In this document: one piece after another, positions 10,138 through 22,900 of the stretch
How the letters are laid out: every line of letters begins with the position of its first letter
Numbering within the stretch: the stretch's first letter is position 1
Origin: Vesta saturnalis
Taxonomy: Eukaryota; Arthropoda; Insecta; Coleoptera; Lampyridae
Reading direction: 5' to 3'
NCBI GenBank assembly: GCA_036346205.1
Contig: JARFJB010001945.1
Location: forward strand, 2,545,001 to 2,609,000
Length of the DNA stretch: 64,000 nucleotides
The notes under the pieces: generated by a model
The model's database searches: none
The model's input: only the letters and a program-made list of their open reading frames with translations
What the model was told of the DNA's origin: nothing
Translations under genes and position numbers: made by a program

Positions 10138-10464
10138 TTAAATTAATTTTCCAAAACTAATAGCTGCAGAGAAAAATGAACACCATAATTTATAATTTTT
10201 TTATTAAATTGAGTGGAAAACAGTAAAGATGTAAAATGTAATACGATTCTTAATAAATGCTGCTCTACATTGTTTTTAATTACAAAGTTTTAGAATAGTA
10301 GGCTGCTGTCACTTCGACAATTCATTTATCTTGTTTACTTAATGTTTATTCAAATTGTAGTAGGCTGATGTCAAACACTGTTGTTGATAGTTAGTAATCG
10401 AAGTTTAATTATAAGTTTGTAGGTTGTTATTTTTGCGTTATCTGTGTATTGTTTATTTTATAAC

Positions 10465-11524
10465 ATGTATACAAACGTTGAAATCGCCGACATGCATTTT
10501 GTGTATGGTATGGCAAATGGTAATTCTCGACAAGCTAGACGTATTTATGCTGAAAAATATCCGCAACGAATGACGCCTCATCATTCCGTATTTGCACGTA
10601 TTCACAACCGCTTATCCGAAACTGGAATGTTAAAAAGAAATTCAACCAACACTGGTCGTTTCCGGACAGTTAGAAATGTAATGGTAGAACAAGCAAGTTT
10701 AGATGAAATTGATGTGCACCCGGAAACAAGTACTAGAAAAATTGCCAACACCCTAAATATCAGCCATTCATCTGTGTGGGGAGTTTTAAAAGAGCAGCAG
10801 TTATATCCTTACCACATCCAACGGGTTCAAGCTTTTTTACCTAGAGATTTTCCTCAACGAGTTAGATTTTGTGAATGGTTAACACACGAAATGCGACAAA
10901 ATCCTCAATTTTTAAATAATGTATTGTTTACGGACGAGGGACATTTTTCAAAAGTATCTATCATAAATTTTCATAATAATCACGTATGGGCAGACGAGAA
11001 TCCCCATCAGAGTATAGAGCACCATTTTCAAAATGTTTTTTCAGTGAACGTATGGATTGGTATTGTAGGGGATAACTTAATTGGGCCACAGTTTCTGCCT
11101 CGGCCATTAAATGGAATTTCTTACACCAGTTTTCTCGAAAATGATCTCCATGAACTACTTGAAGACATCACACTCAATATCAGACAAAATATGTGGTTGA
11201 TGCATGATGGTGCTCCAGTACACATCAGTCGGATTGCTAGGCAACATTTAGATGCAACATATCCCAACCGTTGGATTGGTCGAGGAGGGCCCCAACATTG
11301 GCCTCCTCGATCTTCAGAGTTAAATCCTTGTGATTTCTGTTTATGGGGTTACCTTAAATCATTAGTCTACACGACACCCATAGTTGATACAAACGATTTG
11401 AAGAATCGTATTCAAATAGCGTCTGACACCATAAGAAATACACCTCAAACGTGTACGGCAATCCATGACACGTAGGCTACATTCATGTATTTTGGTTAGA
11501 GGTGGTCATTTCCAGCATTTATTA
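10465..11524 (+). pseudogene. DUF4817-type mariner-like transposase, nearly intact
   Basis: One long frame starts at ATG 10465 (MYTNVEIADMHFVYGMANG), chosen because related proteins begin with the same MYT/MYS-x-x-E motif, and runs 336 codons to a TAG at 11473-11475. The DUF4817-like helix-turn-helix comes first, then a second HTH (STRKIANTLNISHSSVWG), then an RNase-H-like DDE domain: D157 (LFTDEGHF), D248 (LMHDGAPVH) and E285 (SSELNPCDFCLWGY), i.e. 36 residues between the last two. A one-base frameshift near 11470 moves the expected C-terminus (LVRGGHFQHLL) into another frame ending at 11524. It is the best-preserved element gene in the first 12 kb. Confidence 0.85.
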
Positions 11525-11702
11525 TGAATCGTATTACATTTTACATCTTTACTGTTTTCCACTCAATTTAATAAAAAAATTATAAATTATGGTGTTTATT
11601 TTTGTCTCTGCAGCTATTGGCTTTAGGAAAAAAAATTAAGAATAAAATATTTTTTAAATAACTAGGATTTTAAGTTATAATTTTATTTAATAAAACTTCA
11701 TC

Positions 11703-12015
11703 TCGAAAAAAAGTTTTGATATGAAATAAAGTAAGGGTTGCTAATTTCACCCCCGTATAATGTAACAGGAATATTGAAAAAATACCCGTGGTTAGTCCTT
11801 TGCGACTGCACGAAAATTACAGAATTTCAAGTTTCTAGTTTTACTGAAATTTTAGAAACAAAATAAAAACTCAATTTTAGTCACCACCTTTTAAGGGTGA
11901 TATCTCGGAAAGGGGTGGGTTGAGTAAATTTTGTTAAAGGAAGGACCCATCTTACTTTCATGCGAGCAATCACCTCCTGAATTTTGTCGCATGAATTTAG
12001 AAACACTGTGTATAT
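11703..12015. other. Foreign sequence between DUF4817 element and hAT 3' block
   Basis: Not hAT coding. It contains GATATCTCGGAAAGG and AACACTGTGTATA, which look like UTR or end sequence of another mariner-like element, but no paired inverted repeat was found. It probably came in by a further insertion or a larger first insertion. Confidence 0.35.
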
Positions 12016-12606
12016 CCCAGCTGAATTTGAGTTAACACAACCGTATCATACAGTTCGGCGAAAAGCAAACTTTCTTTACGATGCGCGCAATCATCCGGTT
12101 GCGGATCCCAAATTAAAATTTAAAATAGAGTTTTATTTTTTTACAATACAGCTACTAATGCTTTGATTTGATTTGAGAATACCTGCAGCAGTCATTTTGA
12201 ATTTTTGTTCAACATACATGATTCGAAAAATTTACCTAAAAACGACTTAATTAAGTATTGTAAGGACTTGGAAATACTATTGACTGATGACGAATCGGGA
12301 GATGTGAACGCACTTGAGCTAGTAGATGAAATAGAATCCGTTTTAGAGTTCGCAAATACAAAACAAAATTCAATTGCGGTATTAAAACTTATCACTGCTT
12401 TAGATGTTGCTCCTAACCTCAGCATTGCCTTAAGAATCTTGTTGACCTTGCCAATAAGTGGCATGTGGGGAAAGCAGCTTTTCCAATTGAACATAATTAA
12501 ACATTTTTTATGTTCCATAACCACCCAAAATGGGCTAAACGGTTTGGCTACATTAACTGTAGAACATGAATTAGCAGAGAAAATTAATCTTAAAAATATT
12601 ATTTAG
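12016..12606 (+). pseudogene. hAT transposase, C-terminal dimerisation fragment
   Basis: The first part reads TVRRKANFLYD and DPKLKFKIEFYF, a typical block ahead of the dimerisation region. After a stop at 12164-12166 another frame gives FNIHDSKNLPKNDLIKYC, then LSIALRILLTLPISG, FQLNIIKHFLCS and LATLTVEHELAEKIN, stop at 12606. This is the hAT C-terminal dimerisation signature (xLLTLPVS...FSxLKxIKxxLRS...LxxLxxLSIEHExA). One frameshift is present and the family's conserved ERSFS stretch reads MWGKQLFQ. It closes the element begun at 2823. Confidence 0.8.
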
Positions 12607-13055
12607 AAGGGTTTTGTTATTTTTGTATTATTGTATATAGTTTGTTTAATATATGTTACGTTCTTTAATAGATATATGTTATTCGCTCTTCACTCATTAT
12701 ATTATACCTATTGTCTTACTTATAGTACTATTACTATTCGTGTTCAATGTTATCAATGCTCAGTACCTAAATATACAGATTAGCGTCTTTTCTTTCTAGT
12801 ATAAAAATCTTTGAAATTTTTCACGTTTTTCAATGTGTGGCAAAACTGCTAGCGCCTGTCCTGATATGAGCCAGGTTTCAGTCATATACTTAATAAGTAT
12901 ATGGTTCCAGTATGAAAATCTTACAACCCTGTATATAAAACGGTAGGGAGAATGGGGCATGCGCATTATATTTATATAATTTTTGTGAAGGTGTAAATTG
13001 TTCTAACCTATTAAAATTAAGATTAATATTTTGATTTCAATTTCAATATTCAATC
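12607..13055 (+). promoter_or_regulatory. Presumed KANSL3 promoter and 5' UTR
   Basis: This 450-bp AT-rich stretch lies between the hAT remnant and the KANSL3 start codon. No TATA or initiator element stands out, and there is no other gene. Assignment as promoter is by position only. Confidence 0.35.
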
Positions 13056-13974
13056 ATGATAACCACCGATGTTTCAACAGAAAACGAAAGTATTGTCAAA
13101 TTACTGTTAACATCATCCAGTAATGACGAATCTTCAAAGTTGGTTAGTTTTGTGCTTGTGCTTTCCTTGTGTTAAAGTTTATAGACAAATGGTGAACTTT
13201 TTTTTGTTTGATAAACATCGTTTTTAGATATCTACAACTACATCTACGAATGTATATTCTGATTCAATACCAAGTACAATTAAATGTGTTGATCCTATTA
13301 TAGTGAACAATCAAAACAGTAAACAAGTGATCACAATAATCGAGAAAGAAAGAGAATTTGTAGCAATGGATCATTGTTATGCAAGACCTTTGAATTGGAC
13401 GCCAGAATCAGCGTTTTTTCAACCCACGAAGGTTTTATTTATGACTCCCGATGAATTGAATCTTATTAAAGCTAGAAATCCGCTTGCACCCCAACTTACA
13501 GAGGTTTGTGATGATATTATTGATGTAGAAACAATACCTACAGATCCACCAGAGCTGTATGATAAAGGAAAGTCTTTAGTTCTTATGGAAGAGTGTGAAG
13601 GTCATGCTATAACTGCGCGTCCTAATGAAGGAGAAGAAAATTGGGAAGATTCAATTTCAAGGTAGTTTTTTACCCTTATTGCTTTCCGAACTAGCTATAT
13701 CACAATTTTTAGAACAAATTGGACTGCTCCTCAGAGTTTATTATTTAACGGCATGGTTAAAATATTAAATAACTATCATCTAGCTAGGTTAGCACACACA
13801 AATGCATATCATGAACCTATTTTAAGACGAATTGCAATTGATAAGGCAGTAAAGAGAGTGCGAAGTTTATTTGCTACTATCTCATGGAACCCTAGGTTAA
13901 CACAGTGGATACATCAATTATTAATTGATAATCTAAATGCACCTGACCTTGGTGCTTACATTGATATTTTACAG
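13056..13974 (+). CDS. KANSL3: KANSL3 exons 1-3
   Basis: Exon 1 (13056-13142, MITTDVSTENES) ends TTG|GTTAGT. Exon 2 (13228-13661) carries the N-terminal conserved part: FVAMDHCYARPLNWTPES, then EECEGHAITARPNEGEENWE, and ends AG|GTAGTT. Exon 3 (13713-13974) carries RTNWTAPQSLLFNGMV, RRIAIDKAVKRVRSLFATIS and NAPDLGAYIDILQ, ending CAG|GTATGT. The introns inside the cluster are 85 and 51 bp. The exon 3 donor then opens a 15.5-kb intron. The start codon is the first ATG in frame after an upstream AT-rich region. Confidence 0.9.
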
Positions 13975-16900
13975 GTATGTCTAAGTTTAAATTATTAACC
14001 CTTTTGTGACGGTACTGGTAGAGTTCAAAACTTACAGTTTGCATTGGGAGGGGTTTACAGATTTGCGACGTTCCAGTGAATTGTTAACACATTGGGCACG
14101 GAAATATTGTTTGTGGGATGGCATCCTTATTATCTAAGTTTATCCAGAAACTATACCTCAATGTGCACATATAACGAAAGTCACATGAAATTCTTCCTCG
14201 AATGGATAAATTTTAAATTGTACATGTTAGTTGCTTTAATGTGGCATTTAGGCAAACCACATTAATTTTTGTAAAACTACTTGTGAGGTATTTTGTATAT
14301 GCCACACCGTGCTTAATGTGCTAAAACATCATGTATAGCAGAGGTTAAAATTAAAATTATTATTTATTATAATATTCTACATATCTATAAAAATGCAAAA
14401 TAAATAATATTCTGAAAATGTAAACTTTCACGATTATCACACATACCTATTTCAATGATTTTAATTCACAATATTTATTAAATTTATTTTAATTGTAATA
14501 ATATATTCATTATATAAATACATTTAAATTCAAATCAATCCAATAATGAGAATTATGGCGATTAAATGCTCTATTTTTTGTAAATTTGGCTTCGTCTGTC
14601 CAAATGATATTATCCCAAAAAAATTGTTTCTTTCGTCCCAGTTTTCAAAAATTCACAAAATGCCACTTGTCTGGGAAAATCAGTTTATTTTAAATGTTGC
14701 ACAATGGAAAATGTATATGGATGAAATTTATTTTTTCCTCGATTTTTTCACAATATTCTGTGAACTGTTGACTTGGACAAGCCTGACTAGAAACATTGTT
14801 GGATATGCGGCAAAATATGCCAAAATAGCTATTTCAATATTTTCGGTATTGACAAGCAATTTCTTTCTTTGTGCTATTGGCTTGACAGATCCAAAGTTTG
14901 TGAAATGCTCTATAATTTGTTTAACTGCACATGATGAAGAGTACTGATTGATAGAGTATGAGAAACTACACAAGCTAAGATTTCGGATGTGCAGGGTGGC
15001 TTCAAGCCAGGGAGAGGATGTGTTGATCAGATGGTTGTTCTCCCACAGGTGATCGAAATGTGTTTAAATCTAATCGTTTGTAGATCTGGAGAAAGCATAT
15101 GACAGAGTGAATAGGGAGAAGCTGTGGAAAATATTAAATGTAAGTAAAGGTCTAATAAACGGAATAAGGACAGTATATAACGGTCTTAGGGTGAAAGGAG
15201 GTGTGAGTGAATACTTTATTATTGAGCAAGGAGGCGATGAGGCTGTATGATGTCACCGTGGTTGTTCAATGTATACATGGATAAATGTGTTAGGCAAGCA
15301 TGTACCGATATAAACGGTGTAGTGGTTGGTGACGTAAATGTACAAGTTCTGATGTATGCAGATTGACACAGTCTTATTAAGTGACAGTGCGGAAGAGCTA
15401 CAAACTGCTCTGAGGAAGTTTGATGTAGTCTGTGAGAGCATGGACCTAAAGGTAAACGTGAACAAAACTAAGATTGTGGTGTTCAATAGGGAAGGTGAAA
15501 AGGAGAGTAGAGTATTTACCCTGCAAAATGAAATTGTGGAACAAGTGGACGAGTTGGTATATCTGGGTAGATCGTTCACTGCAGATAGTGCAACGGATGG
15601 CGAGATTGGACGACGGGTCAATGGTGGAAGGAAAGTGATAGGAAGTATGTGGATGATAATCAGAAACGAAAGCATGAGCCTAGCTTCGAAACGAGCAATC
15701 TATAATGCCGTGTTTGTCCCGTCAGTACTGTATGGAAGTGAGACATGGGTATGTCAAAAAAATCACGAAAGAAAAATAAATGCCGTGGGTATGAGGTTCC
15801 TGAGAAGCGCGTGTGGTAAAACTAAAAGGGATAAGATAAATAATGAGTGTATAATGAAGGAGTTATGAAAGTAGTACACTACGTTGGTTTGGCCACATTG
15901 AGAGAATGAACAATGCGCAAGGTTAATGAAGCAAATATATGTGAATAAAGTTAGACGTAAAACCCGGCTTGGTAGGCCGCATAGAACTTGACTGATGCAG
16001 TAGAATGTATAATAAAAGAAAGAAAGATAAGTTTTAAAAATAAAAGGGCATGTCAGAGACAATGAATCTTGCGGAAGCTAGGGAGGTATGCAGAGATAGG
16101 AAAGCATGGAGAAAGGTTGTGAAGGAAAAACAAATATGAGGCGAGAATTGTTTTGCCTACCCCGCAAGGGAATGGCGTGAAAGTTATGTAATGTAATGTA
16201 GTTATTCTACTGTTAACGTTCATTGTTACCATAAATTGTGTACCTAAAACTAAATCATATGTTTCGTATTAATTTATATTATTTGTAAGCAATCGGTCTC
16301 TCCCAACGTCAGATCAAGTACTCTTACCTCCTCTGCTAATGGCAACGAACAGCCGTCTAAAATGTAAAACTGTTATATCATGAAATGTTAAAAATTGCCA
16401 TGTTTTTTTGACGTTTGCAGAAAAAAAGGCAAGCACAAAACAAAGGAATAAAAGCCACTTTGTCAAATTATTTAGATAATATTTTTTTTCTTATTTTTTA
16501 TGATTTCCCATTTCCTGAGATATTTATGTGATATGTTAAATGTGTTGTGAAAAAATGCCCTTTTTTTTAGATGTTTAGTGCATTTTTTAACTTCTTTACT
16601 ATTTGTACACCCTAAGCAGACAAATAGGTCTATAATTGTTTTTAACTATCTGAATAGTTTTCATTAGCTACTGGCTGCAGATTTCACACTTGTTAGGGGC
16701 CAAACACTCATTAGAGCATCATATCGCGGGATAGTAAAAAAATATGCGGTTTTCGTCATTCTGTTGCTAATTTGCTCTACTGTTGTAATCCACGATTAAA
16801 ACTGCATACTCCTATTTAATATTTACCAAAGAAAACTAGATTTAAAAAAATAAATAAATACCGTCCTCTAGCGTGCATATTACTTAATAGGTTGTGTCGA

Positions 16901-19900
16901 AATTATTCCGCTTACATTAGTGGAAAAGAGCTGTTTTCAATAAGACTAAGCTTGCAAAGATCGATAAGCAGAACCGGAGTTACCGGCGTTTTTTCATAAT
17001 AAGGTTCCTACTCTCCTCCACCTCTTATTTGAAATGATGGACTAAAACTTGTGAAATCAAATATACGCAAAATTTTTAGAAGAATATAATGATCGTATTT
17101 CAATGTCTCTTAATTAGGCGAAATATGTAAAATATTTATTTTTTAATTTTTATTTACGCCCTCTAGCGGTGGTCCTACAATTCTATAAATAATTTCCAGG
17201 TTTTTCTCGAGGCCACTTTTGTTATAACATTTTTTTTTCTGAAGCTGTACTATAAGCGTTTTCTGATGTATGGCCGAACGCCATTCTTATTGGGACACCC
17301 GGAGTTACATACCACAATAATAATAACAGGAAGGAAACAAGTAAAACAAGCACTTCTATTAAAATTACATTGTGATCCTAGTTTAAAAATGTATCAAGAG
17401 TATAGAACGCATGAGGGATTAAATGTTGTTTAATAACTAGTTTACATTGATTTGTTGGCAAAGAACGTGTTTTTAGAGGTAATGTGAAGAATTTCTGCGA
17501 TAAGTAATTAGGGCCGTTATGGGACACCTTTAGCCTAAATTGATGAATTAAAAGATTGACATTGTCTCTAGTTTCGTAGTGGTGCAAATCTTTATGTTTA
17601 GTATATTGTGTTACATTTCTTTTAATATGTAACAAGCAATCATATATAAACTGAAAAGGCAATGTCAAGATTCGCAGTTTTGTAAAACTGTCTTTACAAT
17701 CGTCACGATACCCAATGTTTGCTATTACTCGTACAACTTTTCTCTGTAATCGGAAAATTCTATGCGGGCCAGATGAATGGCCTCAAGTAAGAATTGCATA
17801 TGACATGATTGAATGAAAAGTATACGGTGCGTAAAACCTGAGGTGAAACGGAACGTTTTAGGTTCATAAAAATATTTTTTGTTAGTTTGGGTGCCAGTTG
17901 ATTTGAATGCTCAGTTCATTTTAGCGTACTATCCAGACAGACTCCTAGGAAAGTGACTTGTGACATTGTTATATTCTGGAGCATATTTTAATGAGAAAGG
18001 CATGTTTTGGGTTTTCTCCATGTTTAAACATAATTGATTTGCTGCAAACCACTCGAAGGCCTTCAAATATAGCGCTTGACAATGTTATTTTAAATCATCT
18101 AAGTTTTTCTGTTTACTGTTAACGTAGTGTCGTCGGCATGTAGAAATGTTACGTTATCATTTAAATTTAAACAGTTAGAAAAGTTGATATAGATTTAAAA
18201 AGCAGTGGCCTCAGTATACTACCCTGGGAGTAGTAGACGGACACCTGGCCTTTCACTTTGGTGACGTCATTTAACCTTAGGGATTTCTGAAGTCGTAATT
18301 AGGCGTGGGGATTTCCGATGACGTAATGCAGCTTGGGGATTTCCGATGACGCCATTTGACCTTGGGCATTTCCGAAGACGTAATTAGGTCTGGGAATTTT
18401 CGATGACGTAATTCAGCTTGGGGATTTCCGAGACGTAATTAGTTCTGGAGATTTCCGATGACTACGCCTTCCACTTTACTCCGAGCTGTGAGGCACCTCA
18501 CCTTTCACTTTTTTACATGCCCACGTGGGGATCGTATTTTTTCACTCTATGGTTTCTTTTCAGAGGCCATTTTCAATCCTTGATTTTCACCCTAATTAGA
18601 GCCCTTTTGGTTGTGTTAAGAACTTTTTGTCAGTTCACACCTATGACTTCTTTTCGGTGATCATTTTTAACTCCTTGATGGAATTTTCACCCTAATTATG
18701 GTCTCTCTGGTAGTTTAGCCCCTGGAAGGTAGGCAAATGCGTGCGCATACAATGTTCTAGAGTAAAATCAACATCGGAAGACACCAAGCTGCGCAAAAAA
18801 AGTGACGTCAGAGTGTAAAGCTCAACAAAAAAATATACGCTTGAAAAAATAAAAGTTTAGGTTATGTTACTTACGCGTTTGTTGTCCAAGAATACAATTT
18901 TAGAAGTAAAAAATCTTTGAAATAATCATAAAGTAAAATAATATTTTATTGTCATAATTACAAAATCTAGTTTTTTTAAAATACATTTGCCAATAACAAT
19001 TAATCTCCTGATTTTTGGCCAGATTTAAACATTAGCAGAGCATTATTTATAAAGTCCATTTCACCACCTAAAATAATGATAAATAGCAACATATTTACGT
19101 TATAAAATTAAATGAACATACCAGCATGTACGATTATAAGGCGATTTCCTTTTCCAATAGGAGATTTAAGACCTGCGTTTGTCCCATCCGTCCACGAATA
19201 TGGTGTCGTATGAGACGAATGTATGTGTTTCATCTAAAATTTACATAAGATTATGCAGTAGAATCAAGAATGTATAGTTTATAATCTTCAAAACTAACCT
19301 GTGTATATAACTGGTCGTCCTGCTTTCCGATAATTAGTGATCGAACGTATATATGCACAAAAAATGTATTTCATGTCGTTCTATTATAATCTTACGACGA
19401 TCGGATGTTTTTCCACCTACATAAACCCAAGATAAGATATGATTAAAAATTAATCAGTAAACTTACCTGAAGCCCATTTTTAAAAGTAAACTTCTAAATG
19501 ACGTTTTCTTTCCCGAATATCAACTGTTCCGTCATATTTAATGACGTTATAAATTCCTTGAATATTACAAAATAAAACGTTGTTATCCAACTGCTTTTTA
19601 CCTGAATTGATACTTTTAAAGTTTTGTAATTGTTCCACACAATCTTGCGAGCATCTTCAGATAACACATGGCGTTTTCTTGCTTGAGGTGCTTGAGCGTT
19701 ATGAGATATACTTGCGTCGCACATTATATAAAGAAGTAGATTTGGTTACATTAATATAACATGAAATTAATAATTAAAGTAACTTACTTATAAATTCAAT
19801 ACAGGCAGCGGATAGTTTTAAAATAAACTGTTTTGTAGAATAAGTAATGAACAAATTTGATACGCCGGAAAAACAAAGAGGTTATAAACAAACGTTGGCA

Positions 19901-22900
19901 AGCGATCAGCTGGAAAGTAACGTTTTTAGAGCGCACAGTACTAATATCTTTGTCATTTTCCAATCATTACTGCATCTTTATCTAGTTTAAAAATGCGTTT
20001 CTGCGCTGGTGTCTTCCGATTTTGATTTTACTCTAATAAGGGGCCCTAATGCTAACTTGTAAGACATGTGTAGATCTTCAAAACTTGTTCTCGGGCCTTC
20101 GCCCCCTATCGCGGCCGCTGGTTGGAAATGGTACGGGACCCTAACTTTATATATAAGTGCAGAAACTAGTACTTGGGCCTTGGCCCCCTTGGTGCAATTG
20201 TATGTGGGTTCTAACCTAATCTTACAGTTGTAGGCCTTCGCCCCCTCCGTCATAAAAAAATTGTATTCTAATAAGATGGCCCTAGCCTTGTAAGACAGGA
20301 CTTGTATCAGGGTCTGTGCTCCGGCCCCCTTTTTTTGTTAAAATTGATTTTTAGCGCAATCTAGTGGCGTATAGACTAATGATCATTTTCTGTAATAGAA
20401 GTTGATCATGCACACCTCTCTCTTTCTCTCGTTTATCCGTTTGTATCTCTCTCTCTCTATCTCTTTCGGTTCTTTCTCACACGCAAACAAATCAATTAAT
20501 TAATCAATCAATCAAAATCAATAAATCATGTCATACAGTTTGCGGAAACCAGCTTACAGTTCAAAACTGAATACACTAAAGTCTAAATTAAATCTTACGT
20601 GAAATAATAAATAATTTCTACCCTAATGCAATGATGCTTTTTATAGAGGCAGATTCTCTTTCTAAACAGTCACCACCTATACATTGGGAAAATTATGTCT
20701 GATTTATTTGCATGTTCAATCACATACACACAAAATTGTTTCATAGAAACGTGTTCACATAGAGGTAAATTAAATTAACATGTTTTAAAAATATCAAATT
20801 GATATAATTGAAATAAAACGCAAAAGGTTTTAATGGTTTATTTTTATACGCGAATTAAACATCTTATTTTAATTTTTTGAATTTTAAACTACAGGTTTAA
20901 AATCCACGAATACGTACCAGCTATTGTAGATCTGCTTTTATGACGTCATCCTATAAGAGTAATAATACATTTTAAAAATCTTTATCGACATTTTTGTTAG
21001 CAATAGCAAGTAAAACATATATTAAAAAATAATACGCATACCTTCAGATGTGTTTTTTCTTTCAACTGTTCAATAATAACCATATGTTGAACTCAAATAT
21101 TTTTATACAGCTCACTAAACACTTTTTCTACTTATGAATGGCTGGATATAAACTGGCTATTGCTCTCCCTTATTATCTAATTTAGAAAGTAATACACGAA
21201 ACCTGATTGATGCAACTCGTATTTAGCATTTATATTGTACTTATAAATTTACATTCAAAATAAAAAAACGAGGATAACATGCTTTAAAAAAAAATGATTT
21301 TCACTTTGATCGTGTAAAAGCCAGACTTAATCAGTTTTTTATATTGTGTACAAACAAAAATATTACCTATGTGTTATAAATAAATAACAGTCTTCAAACT
21401 GTGTTTTTATATTGTATATGTACATACGAATTGCTTTAAATAAACGAGTACCTAATTAAGTAAGCAATCAATTAACATTTTCTAGTTTTACAATGTGAGT
21501 TTTGTAATAGGAAAAAGAAACTAATGGAAGTTTACCATTTCTTGACATATTAATATCTAAAAATAATAATTCACTATCTTTTAAGGTTTACAGAAAGCCG
21601 ACACACACTGATAGATACCTTCATAAATTATCCAACCACCATCCACGTCAAAAAAATTAGTGTAATTAAATCTTTAGTAGATCGAGCAAAACGAATGTAA
21701 CCCTGAATTTTTGAGTGATGAATATAAATATTTAAGAAAATCCTTACAAGATAATGGATATTCACTTACAGATATTAATAATTTTATTACACCTTCTAGG
21801 CGTAACCTTAAAGAAAAACCAGTTCTTAATGTTGGTACTGCTTTTCTTCCTTTTATAGCTAATGTTACAAATAGAATTGAAAAAATCCTAATTAAATATG
21901 GCATTAGGACTATTTTTAAACCTACAAGAAAAATTAAAGAACATTTAAGATCACCTAAAGATGTGTCAAACCCTTTGTTATCTTCCGGAGTGTATAAGTT
22001 ATCTTGTTCATGTGGAAAAGTATACATCAGAACCACAAAACGTAGCTTTGATACAAGACGCAAAGAACATATGAGATTTTGTAGATTGGGTCAACCAGAG
22101 AGGTCTGCTGTGGCTGACCATGCACTGAATAACCTAAATCATGACATTCAATTTGACAATATGGAAATATTGTCAAGACAAACTCATTATTATGTTCGTT
22201 TGCAACATGAAATATATAAACACCCGAATAATTTTAATAGACAAGAAGAAAATCTTCGTTTAAATAGGTTTTGGTATCTTATAATTAAAAAGAAGCATAA
22301 TGATACGTCTTAATTTTGATTTTAATTTTAACTTTTGGTATGTCTAGGTTTTTTGCTGTGTTTTTCCTAGACCTTGAAGCAAATGCTTTACCAATTATAT
22401 GTTAAATTGCCACAGCACTATAATTTAACATAAGTAGTTGAAATTAAATTAAAATTACAAAGAATGTTCTGCATTGTGCTTTTCATTGTTAATAACACTT
22501 CCAATTATTGATAAAGATTTAACTGGGTTATTTTATTTGATGTAATGTTTGGATTTGTGAATGCTTCTATCATTTTCAAATTGAAGTTTTTCACAACTTT
22601 ACACTTACATCATAACTCGATTAAATTTTGTTAAATGTGTTTTTTGGCTGACAAATTTCATTGTTAGCTTTCGTCGTAGAGAGTGTTCTGTTTTGTCATC
22701 TTTGAGGCAGTTTAAAAATATTTAATTTTTATGACCTAGTTATTCTTTACTAAACAAATTTTATAGTTGGCTTTATGCGTTTCTCAAACTGTTATATTAA
22801 TAGCAGGCTTATGTTTTAATTTTTCAAATTTGACAAAATTGTTTACAACATCTTTAACAATTTTTAACAAACATTACTACTGACGAAGATAACTGTAAGT

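Larger units (their letters stand above)
7528..11702 (+). mobile_element. DUF4817 / Tc1-mariner-like transposon with ~190-bp TIRs
   Basis: The right TIR (about 11512-11702) is matched by a left TIR that is now in two pieces, 7528-7592 and 10138-10264, because a piggyBac inserted into it at a TTAA. Read across the gap, the left arm (AAATTATAACTTAAAATC ... ATTCTTAA | ATTAATTTTCC ... AGCTGCAGAG ... GTAATACGATTC) mirrors the right arm over about 190 bp. The transposase lies inside at 10465-11524. Without the piggyBac the element is about 1.6 kb. The outer boundary is uncertain by about 10 bp. Confidence 0.75.
2823..12606 (+). mobile_element. hAT transposon (TTF/DUF4371 type), split by nested insertions
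   Basis: Three plus-strand blocks in the correct order look like one hAT transposase: an N-terminal block (2823-3160), a DUF4371-like middle block (6467-7527) and a C-terminal dimerisation block (12016-12606). The gaps are insertions: a TIR element at 3161-6466, and a DUF4817 mariner-like element at about 7528-11702 plus more foreign sequence to about 12015. Removing both leaves about 2.3 kb, a usual size for such a gene. The reading frame resumes across the first insertion. The element lies just upstream of KANSL3 in the same orientation. Its own terminal repeats were not located. Confidence 0.75.

Noticed and set aside
14546..14947. 133-codon plus-strand frame as a membrane protein (Phe/Leu-rich)
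   Set aside because: The minus strand carries recognisable transposase blocks; the hydrophobic frame is their antisense.
18280..18470. CRISPR-like array
   Set aside because: Units are contiguous 28-bp tandem repeats with no spacers, in a eukaryotic intron.
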